A stretch of DNA of 40,717 bases from Rhizonema sp. PD37 (GCA_029379215.1 JAQYWO010000042.1:1-40717), one strand, 5' to 3'. Shown: positions 16,293 to 25,644, counted from the stretch's first letter. Made by a program: numbers and translations. The notes: a model not told the origin generated them from the letters alone.

Positions 16293-17534
16293 ATGAAAGT
16301 TATTTTATCTGCGTATGCTTGCGAACCAGGTCGGGGATCTGAACCAGGAGTAGGCTGGAACATGGCTTATGAGATAGCTAAACATCATCAAGTTTGGGTT
16401 CTGACTTCAAATACTCATCGTCCAGCTATTGAAGCAGAACTCGCTCGCCACCAACCTCCCAGCCTGAATTTTGTTTATCTCGATCCACTTGGTTGGGTTT
16501 ACGATTGGTCTTCTGAAGGAAAGCGATCGCAATGGTCAGTCCACCTTCACTACTACTTGTGGCAAATTTGGGCATATTTTGTGGCGCGATCACTACATCG
16601 GCAATTCAGCTTTGACCTTGCACATCATGTCACATACGTCAAATATTCTAGTCCTAGCTTTCTAGTATTTTTGTCTATCCCTTTCATTTGGGGACCTGTG
16701 GGAGGTGGAGAGTCTGCCCCACAAGCTCTATGGCGAGACTTCAGTTTTCGTGGCAAGATTTATGAAAGTTTACGAATGCTGGCTCGTTTCATCGGAGAGC
16801 ATGACCCGTTTACACGTCTCACCGCTCGCCGTAGCGTTTTATCTCTAGCAACTACAAAGGATACAGCAGAACGATTACACAAAATTGGAGCCAAGAAAGT
16901 GCAGGTCTTTTCCCAACTGGGTCTACCCGATGAAGAAATTACCTATCTCACACAGTGTGGGATGTCAGAAAGTTCTACACAACACTTCGTAAGTATCGGC
17001 AGACTGTTGCATTGGAAAGGGTTTCACTTAGGTTTACGGGCTTTTGCCCAAGCTAATCTACCTAATACTGAGTACTGGATTGTGGGAGAGGGTCCGGAAA
17101 AAGAGCGACTTCAGCATCTAGCTTTTGAACTAGGCATTTCTAAGCAAGTCAAATTCTGGAACAAACTGGCAAGGAAAGAAACCCTGGACAAATTAGTAGG
17201 TTGTTTAGCATTGATTCATCCCAGCCTCCATGACTCAGGTGGATTAGTCTGCTTAGAAGCAATGGCAGCAGGTTATCCAGTAATTTGTCTTGATCTAGGT
17301 GGTCCAGCACTTCAGGTAACTGAAGAAACTGGCTACAAAATTCCTGCTCATGCATCCGAGCAGGCTGTGAACGACTTAGCTAAAACAATGATTCATTTAG
17401 CTAAAAATACTGAAGTTCGCCAAAGCATGGGTCAAGCGGGACAAAAAAGAGTTCGTGAGGTCTTTAGTTGGCAAGCTAGAGGTTACTTGTTAGCTCAGAC
17501 TTATGAAGAAATTATTGGACATAAGTTTAGTTAA
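16293..17534 (+). CDS. Glycosyltransferase family 4
   Basis: A 413-residue GT-B enzyme. The start MKVILSAYACEPGRGSEPGV is characteristic of a GT4 subgroup common in exopolysaccharide loci, with the glycine-rich loop that contacts the acceptor. FIWGPVGGGESAP follows at about 130-142. The donor lobe has FVSIGRLLHWKGFHLGLRAF, YWIVGEGPEKERLQ and IHPSLHDSGGLVCLEAMAAG. In this last motif the first glutamate of E-x7-E is replaced by a DSGGLVCLE arrangement, which is a known variant in this subgroup. It precedes the polymerase gene by 26 bases. Confidence 0.88.
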   Translation: MKVILSAYACEPGRGSEPGVGWNMAYEIAKHHQVWVLTSNTHRPAIEAELARHQPPSLNFVYLDPLGWVYDWSSEGKRSQWSVHLHYYLWQIWAYFVARSLHRQFSFDLAHHVTYVKYSSPSFLVFLSIPFIWGPVGGGESAPQALWRDFSFRGKIYESLRMLARFIGEHDPFTRLTARRSVLSLATTKDTAERLHKIGAKKVQVFSQLGLPDEEITYLTQCGMSESSTQHFVSIGRLLHWKGFHLGLRAFAQANLPNTEYWIVGEGPEKERLQHLAFELGISKQVKFWNKLARKETLDKLVGCLALIHPSLHDSGGLVCLEAMAAGYPVICLDLGGPALQVTEETGYKIPAHASEQAVNDLAKTMIHLAKNTEVRQSMGQAGQKRVREVFSWQARGYLLAQTYEEIIGHKFS

Positions 17535-17560
17535 CTTTTTACTCTGAAATTAGATAAATT

Positions 17561-18865
17561 ATGGCTTACTACCAATCTTCTCGCAGTCATTTAATCAGGA
17601 ATTATGTTCTGATTTTACTGGTGTTAGCTACAGCCATATTTTCTCGGCTGGTCACAGCTGTAGGCGGACCTTCTGTTATTAACTTTCTGCACTTTGCATT
17701 CATTATTGCTTTATCAGTATTTATAATACCTACAATTAGAAGCTCATTTGCAAAAGAAATTTTATTAGGATTAGGGATTTTACTCGGTATCATACTTGTA
17801 AGTGCTTTATTAAATGGTGCTGGAATAATTAATGTTGTTTTAGACTTTCTCCTTTTAGGTGAGCCTTTCATGCTGTTATTAGCACTTACTGGCATACCTA
17901 TGCTAGAAAAAAGTAGTAATCGGCTTAAACGCTGGTTAATTTATTTTGCTTCCACCCATATCGTCTTTGCCTACTTTCAGTACTTTGTCCAAGGGCTAAC
18001 GGCTGATGACGTGAAAGGTATATTTCTTAAAATGGGAGCAGGTCATCATGTCGGTGGCGCGATCGCATTTACAGTAGCGATATATATCTTATTTAGCAAC
18101 GTCTTCCGTTCACCTTGGTTGCGTTTCACACTACCGCTTATCTTTGCTTACGAGGTTATCATGTGTGATGCCAAGCAGGTATTTGCTGCATTTGCTGCAG
18201 CTTTAGTAATATTATTATTAACGAAAGTAGGTGATATAGGTAAAATTATACAATATTTAGTAATTACGGTTATTGCTTTTGGTGTTTTATGTTGGGCTGC
18301 AGAAACAATAGCTCCAGCATTAAAACTGATTCTTGAGCCTGTGCGAGTTAATGGTGGATTGCAAGGGAAGTCTTCAGTATTCACAATTCTTCCGTCATAT
18401 TTTCATTCCCAACTAAATTGGTTATTTGGTTTAGGACCCGGTCATACTACCAGTAGACTCGGTTGGTTAATTCCCACATATATAAATGTTCTCCAACCAT
18501 TCGGTGTAACTAAAACTGACATATTTAATGTTATCTATGCAGCACAAGAAGCCAATTATTTTTCTAACTCAATAACAGGTTCAAGTCTCTTTTCTCCCTT
18601 ATTCTCATGGGCTGGTATATGGGGAGATTTAGGAGTTGTAGGTCTAACATCATATCTTTACCTTTGGTTGATCGTTTGGCGATATTGTAAAAATGATCTT
18701 TCTAGATTCTTTATACTTACGGCATTCTGTTTCGGGCTAATTTTCTCTTGGATGGAAGAGCCAGCTTATATGCTTTTTATGGTCAGTATTGTAGGTATAC
18801 AATGGCAAGAAAGTAAACAGAAGAAAGAACAACAAAAGAAACCAATTTATAATTTTACATCTTAA
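17561..18865 (+). CDS. Polysaccharide polymerase/O-antigen ligase-like membrane protein (Wzy-like)
   Basis: A 434-residue integral membrane protein with roughly 11-12 hydrophobic segments, for example about 12-32, 37-55, 64-85, 160-177, 205-225 and 228-250. One large soluble loop, about 255-345, contains LNWLFGLGPGHTTSRLGWL. That arrangement, many helices with one long periplasmic loop near the C-terminus, is the topology of Wzy polymerases and WaaL ligases. Wzy sequences are poorly conserved, so the call rests on topology and position among glycosyltransferases. It would join flipped repeat units on the periplasmic face. The C-terminus is very lysine/glutamine-rich. Confidence 0.72.
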   Translation: MAYYQSSRSHLIRNYVLILLVLATAIFSRLVTAVGGPSVINFLHFAFIIALSVFIIPTIRSSFAKEILLGLGILLGIILVSALLNGAGIINVVLDFLLLGEPFMLLLALTGIPMLEKSSNRLKRWLIYFASTHIVFAYFQYFVQGLTADDVKGIFLKMGAGHHVGGAIAFTVAIYILFSNVFRSPWLRFTLPLIFAYEVIMCDAKQVFAAFAAALVILLLTKVGDIGKIIQYLVITVIAFGVLCWAAETIAPALKLILEPVRVNGGLQGKSSVFTILPSYFHSQLNWLFGLGPGHTTSRLGWLIPTYINVLQPFGVTKTDIFNVIYAAQEANYFSNSITGSSLFSPLFSWAGIWGDLGVVGLTSYLYLWLIVWRYCKNDLSRFFILTAFCFGLIFSWMEEPAYMLFMVSIVGIQWQESKQKKEQQKKPIYNFTS

Positions 18866-18891
18866 GAAAAAGATTTTATAAAAGAATTCTA

Positions 18892-20064
18892 ATGAACATT
18901 TTAATTGTCCATAATTGCTATAAACTGGCAGGGGGTGAAGATGCAGTTGTTCAAGCGGAAGCAAAACTGTTAAAATCTCACGGACATGAAGTCTTGGTTT
19001 TAGAAGTAGACAACGACAGTATTGTGGGGATATGGGGGAAAGCGAAAGCAGCCATATCGGCAATTTACTCTCCTGGTTCTAGAAGTTTGGTAAGTGATGC
19101 GATCGCCAAACACCAACCTGATATTGTTCATGTCCATAACTTTTTTCCACTGCTTTCTCCTGCAGTGTATGATGCTTGTTTAAATGCCAAAGTACCTGTG
19201 GTGCAAACACTCCATAACTACCGACTGACTTGTCCGAAAGCAATGCTGTTTCGCGATGGACAAGTTTGTGAAGATTGTGTTGGTAAATCAATCCCAATAC
19301 CCGGAGTCTTGCATGGGTGCTACCGTGGTTCCTCTACGCAAACAGCAGCTGTAGCAGCAATGCTGAGTGTACATCACTGGCGTGGGACTTGGCAAAATCG
19401 AGTCAATGCTTACATCACTCTAACCAACTTTCAAAAAAATAAAATGGTTCAGGGGGGATTACCTTCAGCAAAAATCCACGTCAAACCGAATTTTATATTC
19501 GCCCCCGACTTTCTCTGGGAACAAACTCAGCTGGGAAATTATGCACTCTTTGTGGGACGACTTTCAGAAGAAAAAGGTGTGGCGACTCTGATTGAAGCTT
19601 ATGCACAAGGTCATCTCAGCATACCTTTAAAAATTGTCGGTGACGGTCCGATTAGTGAAACTCTACGCCAACAGGTACAGACTGCAGGACTTGGGGATGC
19701 GATCGCATTTTTAGGACGACAGGATAAAGCAACTGTGCTGGAACTAATGCAAAATGCCCAGTTTTTAGTCTTTCCTTCAATTTGGTATGAAGGCTTTCCC
19801 TTAACCATTGCAGAGGCATTTGCCTGTGGTCTACCTGTTATTGCTCCACAATTAGGTAGTATGGCGGAGATTGTCGAGGATGGAATAACTGGTTTACATT
19901 TCAAAGTCGGCAATTCAGCAGATTTGGCAGCAAAAATCAGATGGGCGACAACTCATCCTGAATCAATGATTCCAATGAGAAAACACGCTCACTCCGTGTA
20001 TAAAGCCAAGTATACCCCTGAAGCTAATTACCAAATGTTGATGAAAATTTATCAACAGGTCTAG
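18892..20064 (+). CDS. Glycosyltransferase family 4
   Basis: A 390-residue GT-B enzyme. The acceptor lobe opens MNILIVHNCYKLAGGEDAVV, then DIVHVHNFFPLLSPAVYDAC and VPVVQTLHNYRLTCPKAM, all typical of the Glyco_transf_4 domain in this subgroup. A cysteine pair follows in VCEDCVGKSIP. The donor lobe reads ALFVGRLSEEKGVATLIEAY, LKIVGDGP and SIWYEGFPLTIAEAFACGLP with the E-x7-E glutamates. It is the last gene of the run and faces the convergent minus-strand RiPP genes 124 bases away. A 7-bp palindrome (20098-20114) lies between but has no T-run. Confidence 0.9.
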   Translation: MNILIVHNCYKLAGGEDAVVQAEAKLLKSHGHEVLVLEVDNDSIVGIWGKAKAAISAIYSPGSRSLVSDAIAKHQPDIVHVHNFFPLLSPAVYDACLNAKVPVVQTLHNYRLTCPKAMLFRDGQVCEDCVGKSIPIPGVLHGCYRGSSTQTAAVAAMLSVHHWRGTWQNRVNAYITLTNFQKNKMVQGGLPSAKIHVKPNFIFAPDFLWEQTQLGNYALFVGRLSEEKGVATLIEAYAQGHLSIPLKIVGDGPISETLRQQVQTAGLGDAIAFLGRQDKATVLELMQNAQFLVFPSIWYEGFPLTIAEAFACGLPVIAPQLGSMAEIVEDGITGLHFKVGNSADLAAKIRWATTHPESMIPMRKHAHSVYKAKYTPEANYQMLMKIYQQV

Positions 20065-20188
20065 AGTTTATGCTCTTTAGAAGTTTGCCCTAGCGTGCAT
20101 AATTACGAATTATGACATATGATACGATTTTGCTAGGCTCTGTAATACAAGCATTGGACAAAAGACTGAAACCTATTTATCCCACTTC

Positions 20189-21463
20189 TTACTCCTTATT
20201 TCCTACTCTCTGCCCCGGCTGTTGTCTATGCAACCCAAAGCTATAACTTTTCAGTAAACGGATGGGTCGCAGCAGATAGTACAAGAAAGATAGAAACTGT
20301 GGTAGGGGCACAAACACCCGGTCTGCGATTGTTGGGACAAGCAGATGCTCAAAACAGTACCTGAGCTTATCCCAAGGGTGTTCTATCATCTTTAAGTGAA
20401 AGAAAGAGCTTTCAAATTTCCAGTTTTGAAGTGAACTTTCAGTTTGGGAGAACAACTGCGTGTAAATCTGGGAAGCTAGGGATTGTAGGAGTGGGTTGGT
20501 TTGTATTTTCTGCAAAATAGTCTTTGGAAGCTCTACTTCCAACAGATCGTGTACTAGTAATAAACCAAGCAAGAGGATTCGCGTCATTCGTAGTTGAGAA
20601 GCGCGATCGCATACTAGTTCCCAGTCGATTTCACCAGAGGTGCGAATTAATTCAGCAATATCGCAAATCCGATTGAGTTGTATCCAACAGTCCTTGGCCC
20701 CTTGAGAACAGAGGATCAGGATAAGATCCTCTGGGGGAAGAGTGAGAATCATTTTATTGGCAAAAGGCTTTAACTGAGTGTTTTTCCAAAGCCATTCAGT
20801 GTCATATAAAAAGGAGAATTGCTTTGGTAACATCCCGTGATGAATATCAATAGTTACGCCATCGCGCTCATCCACCATATGCAATTCCCAGTGAGATCGA
20901 AGATAAGCTTCCTGTTGCCAATCTTTAATAGAGTTCAAGTATATTGCCTCTTTTTCACTACTGTTTGAGTAAGATTGATATCCTTGAGCGCTCAGCAATT
21001 TTTTCGTCTTCAAAAAATCTTGTTTACTAACCAAAATATCTAAATCACCGAAATCTCGACGCGAGATATCACCATAAGCTAAAATAGCGAGAACAGGACC
21101 TTTAAATGGAATCACGGGTATACTGTTCGCTTCAAAAAGCTCTAATAGTTTGATCAGCTTACTTGTAAGAATTAGATTGCGCTGAGTAACTGCATACTGA
21201 TAACTTTTTAGCTGCTGTTGCAAATTTGCAGGAATTGAAGAAGAGCAGATCTTATTAAGATTCCAATAAAAGAGTGGTAGGACAGCATTTATACGTGACG
21301 TTTCGATCAGGTATTCCCAGTTTAAATTTTCTTGAACCAAGGCTTTTATGCGCTCAATCGTTGAATGATTTGGGTGAGTGCGAACGCAACAGAGAAGTAA
21401 CTCGGTTTCAAAGCTAGTTTCGATGCTTCTGTTTCTATAATAGAGTTTAGATAATTTTTGCAT
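20189..21463 (-). CDS. Nucleotidyltransferase-fold protein (NTP_transf_5 type) at the end of RiPP cluster A
   Basis: A 424-residue protein. VIPFKGPVLAILAYGDISRR followed by DFGDLDILVSKQDF (about 112-146) is the signature of the family-5 nucleotidyltransferases (PF14907): the KG element, then R-x2-GDLDILV with the metal-binding aspartates. Members of this family occur in lasso-peptide clusters beside HPr-like kinases, where they are thought to tailor the peptide or a phosphate on it. The C-terminal 200 residues are helical. It is the last minus-strand gene of cluster A, 160 bases after the PRTase-PqqD gene, with no clear Shine-Dalgarno. Cluster B has no counterpart. Substrate unknown. Confidence 0.75.
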   Translation of the reverse strand: MQKLSKLYYRNRSIETSFETELLLCCVRTHPNHSTIERIKALVQENLNWEYLIETSRINAVLPLFYWNLNKICSSSIPANLQQQLKSYQYAVTQRNLILTSKLIKLLELFEANSIPVIPFKGPVLAILAYGDISRRDFGDLDILVSKQDFLKTKKLLSAQGYQSYSNSSEKEAIYLNSIKDWQQEAYLRSHWELHMVDERDGVTIDIHHGMLPKQFSFLYDTEWLWKNTQLKPFANKMILTLPPEDLILILCSQGAKDCWIQLNRICDIAELIRTSGEIDWELVCDRASQLRMTRILLLGLLLVHDLLEVELPKTILQKIQTNPLLQSLASQIYTQLFSQTESSLQNWKFESSFFHLKMIEHPWDKLRYCFEHLLVPTIADRVFVPLPQFLSFLYYLLRPIRLLKSYSFGLHRQQPGQRVGNKE

Positions 21464-21623
21464 AAACTATTTGATATTATTTTCAATAACTGAGTTCCAG
21501 AAGACTCCGTTCTGGAAATAATGGGTGAAAAAACTACAAAAAGTTTTAAGTAATTTTACGTGGTCAATCAGCTTTGCTCCGGAATTTTTGTGATCGCATG
21601 TGAAAAACTAGAACAAGAAGTCG

Positions 21624-22862
21624 TTATTTAACGCGCCCGATCTGTGTACATGGTTTCAGTAAACCCTGAGCAAATAACTCATCTGTAAAAGTATCCACAT
21701 CTAACTGTAGGGTGGCTTCATCAACCTCATAGCTTCTCAATAGTGCTGTGACAACTTTTTCTAGATTGCCGTGTTCAATAATAGCTAGCCAAATATCAGC
21801 AGCGACACCAGTCAAGCAAAAGCTTTCTTGAGTTGCCAAATGACCAATCACAATCTGCCCCTCATACTCTCCAAAGATGACTTGTGATTCTGGTTGAATA
21901 AATCCTTTACTTTCCGGCTGAATCTGGATAATTGGAGCTTGAGCAGCAGCTTTGAGTCGATTTTTCAAGCAGATTTCTGGAGGAATCAAAAGCCAACAAC
22001 CCTCAATCCTTTCAGTCACAGGGTTCCAAACAAAGCGATCTGGTTCATTCCAACTAAAGCAGATATTGTCTGTTTTCCCCACCCAGTAGCGGATTCCATC
22101 TAGCTGTGCGAAGCAATTTGCTTGCCAGTCTGAGTAACGATCGCCAAGATCTTCTGGTGCATAGTCATGAAGATCGTGGGCGCTCAAACAGGCAATTACG
22201 TTCGGCTCACGAATTGCGATCGCTTGACGCAAATCTGGATGAGAATAAAGGTGGGCAAATATGACTGCCTCGTGAGAATGAGACTGTAAAAACTGGCCAA
22301 GTCGAGAGCCTGTAAAAACGCAGTCATCCACCACCACCCAAGGCACATGAGGCGATGAAGGTGGCTGTAATTGATCGCTACGCAATCCCAAAGCGTAAGC
22401 CAACATTCCCAAAACTATCAACCCCCCACGAGGAACCCCAGTAAAGTGAAACTCTTTTAATTGATCACCAAAACGATCTACTAATTGTTTCGCCAGACGC
22501 TCACAATCTGCTTCCGCTTGACGATAGCTGACGTAGCGCAGACGAGTTATATTTGTATTCAAATCCCGGTATTCTGTAGCAATTCGCATTTTACCAGCTT
22601 CATCCAAGCGACCTAACACAAAGAGTGCAGGTTGGGGAATCGGACGAACAATCAATACGTTTCCTGGCATTTCTGCCCAGATGGGACTACAGGCAATAGC
22701 TTGAGCTAGCCCAAAGAGTGCCTCAGTGGGTTCCCTGAACTGAAGTTCACGGCTGTACTTAGCCAAGACCTCAGAGTTAATAGAAATACCGTAAATCTTA
22801 GGTAATGATACTGATGGCTGCGGTTGTGCCTCTTGAGTTTGATAGATAATTTCTGGCGACAT
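21624..22862 (-). CDS. Phosphoribosyltransferase-like domain fused to a PqqD-like domain
   Basis: A 412-residue apparent fusion. Residues about 105-260 look like a type-I phosphoribosyltransferase: GVPRGGL (142-148) fits the pyrophosphate loop and VVVDDCVFTGSR (176-187) fits the PRPP-binding loop (hydrophobic run, two acidic residues, T/G/S). Residues about 325-403 (YEGQIVIGHLATQESFCLTG, then AADIWLAIIE and ELFAQGLLKP) match the PqqD/RRE fold that binds RiPP leader peptides. Two bases separate it from the ABC exporter stop, so the two are translationally close. Inference: the PqqD part delivers precursor A to modification enzymes, perhaps to its own PRTase-like domain. Whether that domain is catalytic is unknown. 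Cluster B has a stand-alone PqqD instead. Confidence 0.75.
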   Translation of the reverse strand: MSPEIIYQTQEAQPQPSVSLPKIYGISINSEVLAKYSRELQFREPTEALFGLAQAIACSPIWAEMPGNVLIVRPIPQPALFVLGRLDEAGKMRIATEYRDLNTNITRLRYVSYRQAEADCERLAKQLVDRFGDQLKEFHFTGVPRGGLIVLGMLAYALGLRSDQLQPPSSPHVPWVVVDDCVFTGSRLGQFLQSHSHEAVIFAHLYSHPDLRQAIAIREPNVIACLSAHDLHDYAPEDLGDRYSDWQANCFAQLDGIRYWVGKTDNICFSWNEPDRFVWNPVTERIEGCWLLIPPEICLKNRLKAAAQAPIIQIQPESKGFIQPESQVIFGEYEGQIVIGHLATQESFCLTGVAADIWLAIIEHGNLEKVVTALLRSYEVDEATLQLDVDTFTDELFAQGLLKPCTQIGRVK

Positions 22863-22864
22863 AC

Positions 22865-24688
22865 TTAAACGGCAACACTACTAGTAACTTCCATTTGCTC
22901 TTTCCAAGACTGGGCATAAAAACCACCCTGAGCCAGCAATTCATCATGGCTTCCCGATTCCACAATTTGACCGGCACGCATGACGTGAATGATGTCAGCC
23001 CGCATTGCTAAAGTGAAGCGGTGAGTAATGACAACAGCAGTCCGTCCATTAGCCATGGCGCGGAATCGCTCTAACCAATCAAATTCAGCCCAAGGATCCA
23101 TTGCACTGGTGGGTTCATCCAGAATAATGATTTCAGCACGTCGCAAAAAGGCTCTTGCCAAAGCAAGACGTTGCCATTGTCCACCACTGAGTTCTGTACC
23201 TTCAGGAAACAACTTACCTAATATTGAGCTGTAACTTTGAGATAAGCTTGCAATCTTCTCATGAATCCCAGCCTCTTTAGCCGCCAACTCAATCTCATCT
23301 GGGCCGGGAGTTGCAGACCAATCACCCAAAGCAATGTTTTCAGCAGCAGTGAGGTAATAAGAAACAGGAAACTGGAATAGGACTGTAATTAAACGCTGAT
23401 ATTCTGTCACAGATAAATTGCGAATATCAATTCCATCTAGTTGAATACAACCAGAGTATGGGTCATAAAAACGACAAAGTAGCTTGATTAAAGTACTCTT
23501 TCCTGCACCGTTATCGCCGACAATTGCCACTATTTTCCCCGCTGGAATCGTCAGATTGAAATTTTCTAAAACAGGGCGATCGCTACCAGGATAGCTAAAA
23601 CTAACTTGTTGAAAGCTAATTCCCTGCTTTAGCTGTTTGGGAACAGGCAAGGGCTGGGTTGGGCTGATAATTTGCGGTTTTAACTCTAAAAATTCGTATA
23701 AATTACTGATAAATAAGCTACTTCTATAGATTTGCCCTAAATTACTCAGCAGCGAAACCATTACGCCCCGACTCTGTTGAAACGCCTGGAAGAAGAGAGC
23801 AAGTTCACCAAGAGTCATCTTTCCTTGAAGGATTCGCCAAACTATCCAACTCATTGGAGCGATAAAAACGAAAAGTCCCAAAATTGTGGCACTGAAGCGC
23901 CCTAAGCTTTGAACTTTGACTATTTGCAGATACTCTGTTCTGAGCTGATGGCGTGATTTTATGTAAGTAGACTGGAAATGAGAACCCAAGTTAAATAGTC
24001 GTAATTCCGCAGCAGTATTGCTGTTAGTCAAAAGTGCATCGTAGTATTCTACGCGCCGCCGTTCTGTAGTCGTCTGTTGCCACCAACGGTGATAATAACG
24101 ATTAAGATTTAAAATTATATACAAAGATGGCAGGGCACTGATTAATAAAACTGCTGCTAGCCATGCACCATAAGGAAGTAATATTGCTGCCATTGCCAGA
24201 AGGGTAATGCTATTTTGTATTCCACCACCCAGATTTTCTAATAGGGACAAGGATTGCCCACTGGCATCGCTACGCGCTCGATTCAGGTGATCATAATACT
24301 CGGATGATTCATAAAAAGCGTAGTCAACCGCTACAGACTTTTGATGAATTAGGGTGGTAATATAATCGTGGACAAATTCTGACTGCGCCGTCCTTACCCA
24401 TTCCATCAAGTTTTGTAGACTTCCTCCGAGTAACAAGATGCAACCCATTGCGGCGGCGGGAACTATAATCGGTTGCGCTCGCTGCCAAGTCGCCCCAACC
24501 CCCATGACTGCTACTAAACCATCAACAACTGAGCGAGTCAGGTAGACCATTGCAACTGGCATCAGTCCCTGAATAACGAGTAATATAGCCCAAGCGATCA
24601 TCCATCCCTTAGATGCAGTCCAGACTAAATGCAGGGTTTTTGGCAGATAAGAAATTCTCGCGATCGCTCTGCCTATTCTTGTATTCAA
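22865..24688 (-). CDS. ABC exporter, fused permease and ATPase (cluster A)
   Basis: A 607-residue type-I ABC half-transporter. Five to six membrane helices occupy about residues 28-300, followed by the ATPase: Walker A GDNGAGKST (391-399), a Q-loop near VLFQFPVSYY, signature LSGGQWQRLALARAF, Walker B IIILDEPTSAMDP and H-loop ITHRFTLAM. It likely works as a homodimer exporting the mature peptide across the inner membrane (LarD/McjD-type role). The start is TTG 24688 with AAGGGA upstream; the next in-frame methionine lies inside the first helix. The product is very similar to 29205-31052, nearly identical over the last 50 residues, so the two are recent paralogs. Confidence 0.9.
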   Translation of the reverse strand: MNTRIGRAIARISYLPKTLHLVWTASKGWMIAWAILLVIQGLMPVAMVYLTRSVVDGLVAVMGVGATWQRAQPIIVPAAAMGCILLLGGSLQNLMEWVRTAQSEFVHDYITTLIHQKSVAVDYAFYESSEYYDHLNRARSDASGQSLSLLENLGGGIQNSITLLAMAAILLPYGAWLAAVLLISALPSLYIILNLNRYYHRWWQQTTTERRRVEYYDALLTNSNTAAELRLFNLGSHFQSTYIKSRHQLRTEYLQIVKVQSLGRFSATILGLFVFIAPMSWIVWRILQGKMTLGELALFFQAFQQSRGVMVSLLSNLGQIYRSSLFISNLYEFLELKPQIISPTQPLPVPKQLKQGISFQQVSFSYPGSDRPVLENFNLTIPAGKIVAIVGDNGAGKSTLIKLLCRFYDPYSGCIQLDGIDIRNLSVTEYQRLITVLFQFPVSYYLTAAENIALGDWSATPGPDEIELAAKEAGIHEKIASLSQSYSSILGKLFPEGTELSGGQWQRLALARAFLRRAEIIILDEPTSAMDPWAEFDWLERFRAMANGRTAVVITHRFTLAMRADIIHVMRAGQIVESGSHDELLAQGGFYAQSWKEQMEVTSSVAV

Positions 24689-24708
24689 AATTTTAGATCC
24701 CTTTCTTG

Positions 24709-25644
24709 TTATACAAGATACAGATCCCCGACTTCTCCAAGAAGTCGGGGATCTTGTTTTTCAGCTATATCTTCTTCTATTAGCTTCACTAACTCCGGTA
24801 ACACGTCCAAAGAAGGTTTTCTTTTTAAACGACATATCGACACATTCTTTACCAAACTGGCGCACTGACGTAGATGAGAGCTAACAAATTCTGGTGTCGT
24901 TAGTAAATCGGTAGCACGGGAGTGACGAACCAATTCCAATAGAGCATTCTGAGGTGACAGAGACTGTATTTCGTTGTGCGTTGCTGCCACATTTTCCAGC
25001 ACATAAATTCGCTTGATTGGTAGAACTGTTTGCGAAAATCCTTCATCAAGACGATTGTTGCGTTTTGCTATTCCTGCATGAATTAAAGTTAACGTTTCAA
25101 AGTCGTATCCTAAAGAAGCCGCTGCATCAGGTAATAGTTTCACTTGGGGAAAGCTGGGAAAAGTCATCGGGCGATCGCCTTCAACTTGAATCGCCATCAC
25201 ATCATCTGTGAGTAAACTATATCCCTGGTTGTAAAAAGCATTCGCCAAGGTTGATTTACCCCATCCAGAGTTACCCAAAAACGCTACTGCTTCATTATTA
25301 ATCGCAATGCTGCTCGCATGAAGGACGAGATGCGATCGCTGTCGCAGCAGTACAGCAAAAATTGGTCCGAGAATGCAAGGACGAAGCAAATCTTCATCAA
25401 TTCCTGAATCTGGTTCGACAACAATCTTGCGTCCCGACTCTACCAAAAACCTACCTGCTTTGAAGTTTTCTAACTCTAAAAATGCTACTAGCCTGTTAGC
25501 ACCATCAGCTGTTTCAATTTCTATTTTGCTAATTTCTCGCAGTGAAATCACTACATCTGGCTGTTGTGCAACTTCACCCTTACTGAGTTCCGGAAAGGGG
25601 AACTCAGAGTGAATGCGTAGATTATATGCAGTGTAAGAAAACAC
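24709..25644 (-). CDS. HPr kinase-like protein (cluster A)
   Basis: A 311-residue protein with P-loop GNSGWGKST (124-132) followed by LLTDDVMAI, the HprK-type layout in which the acidic pair lies just after the first helix. VLHASSIAINNEAVAFLG precedes the P-loop. HprK-like kinases in lasso clusters of other bacteria phosphorylate the precursor peptide. The start is GTG 25644 with AAGGA 9 bases upstream. Its last residues (DPRLLGEVGDL and the tail) are encoded by a palindromic repeat at 24722-24754, so its C-terminus differs from and is shorter than that of the paralog at 31106-32065. The gene ends 20 bases before the exporter start. Confidence 0.8.
   Translation of the reverse strand: MFSYTAYNLRIHSEFPFPELSKGEVAQQPDVVISLREISKIEIETADGANRLVAFLELENFKAGRFLVESGRKIVVEPDSGIDEDLLRPCILGPIFAVLLRQRSHLVLHASSIAINNEAVAFLGNSGWGKSTLANAFYNQGYSLLTDDVMAIQVEGDRPMTFPSFPQVKLLPDAAASLGYDFETLTLIHAGIAKRNNRLDEGFSQTVLPIKRIYVLENVAATHNEIQSLSPQNALLELVRHSRATDLLTTPEFVSSHLRQCASLVKNVSICRLKRKPSLDVLPELVKLIEEDIAEKQDPRLLGEVGDLYLV
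24722..24754. repeat. 14-bp-arm palindromic repeat inside the HPr kinase-like gene
   Basis: AGATCCCCGACTTC (24722-24735) and GAAGTCGGGGATCT (24741-24754) are perfect inverted arms around TCCAA. The motif resembles a dispersed cyanobacterial hairpin. Here it overlaps the end of the upstream kinase gene and supplies its last codons before TAA 24709-24711. It also sits just ahead of the exporter start on the same transcript, so it could reduce read-through or stabilise RNA. Confidence 0.75.

Noticed and set aside
20098..20114. Terminator between the convergent glycosyltransferase and nucleotidyltransferase genes
   Set aside because: Only a 7-bp AT-rich palindrome (CATAATT/AATTATG) with no T-run on either side.
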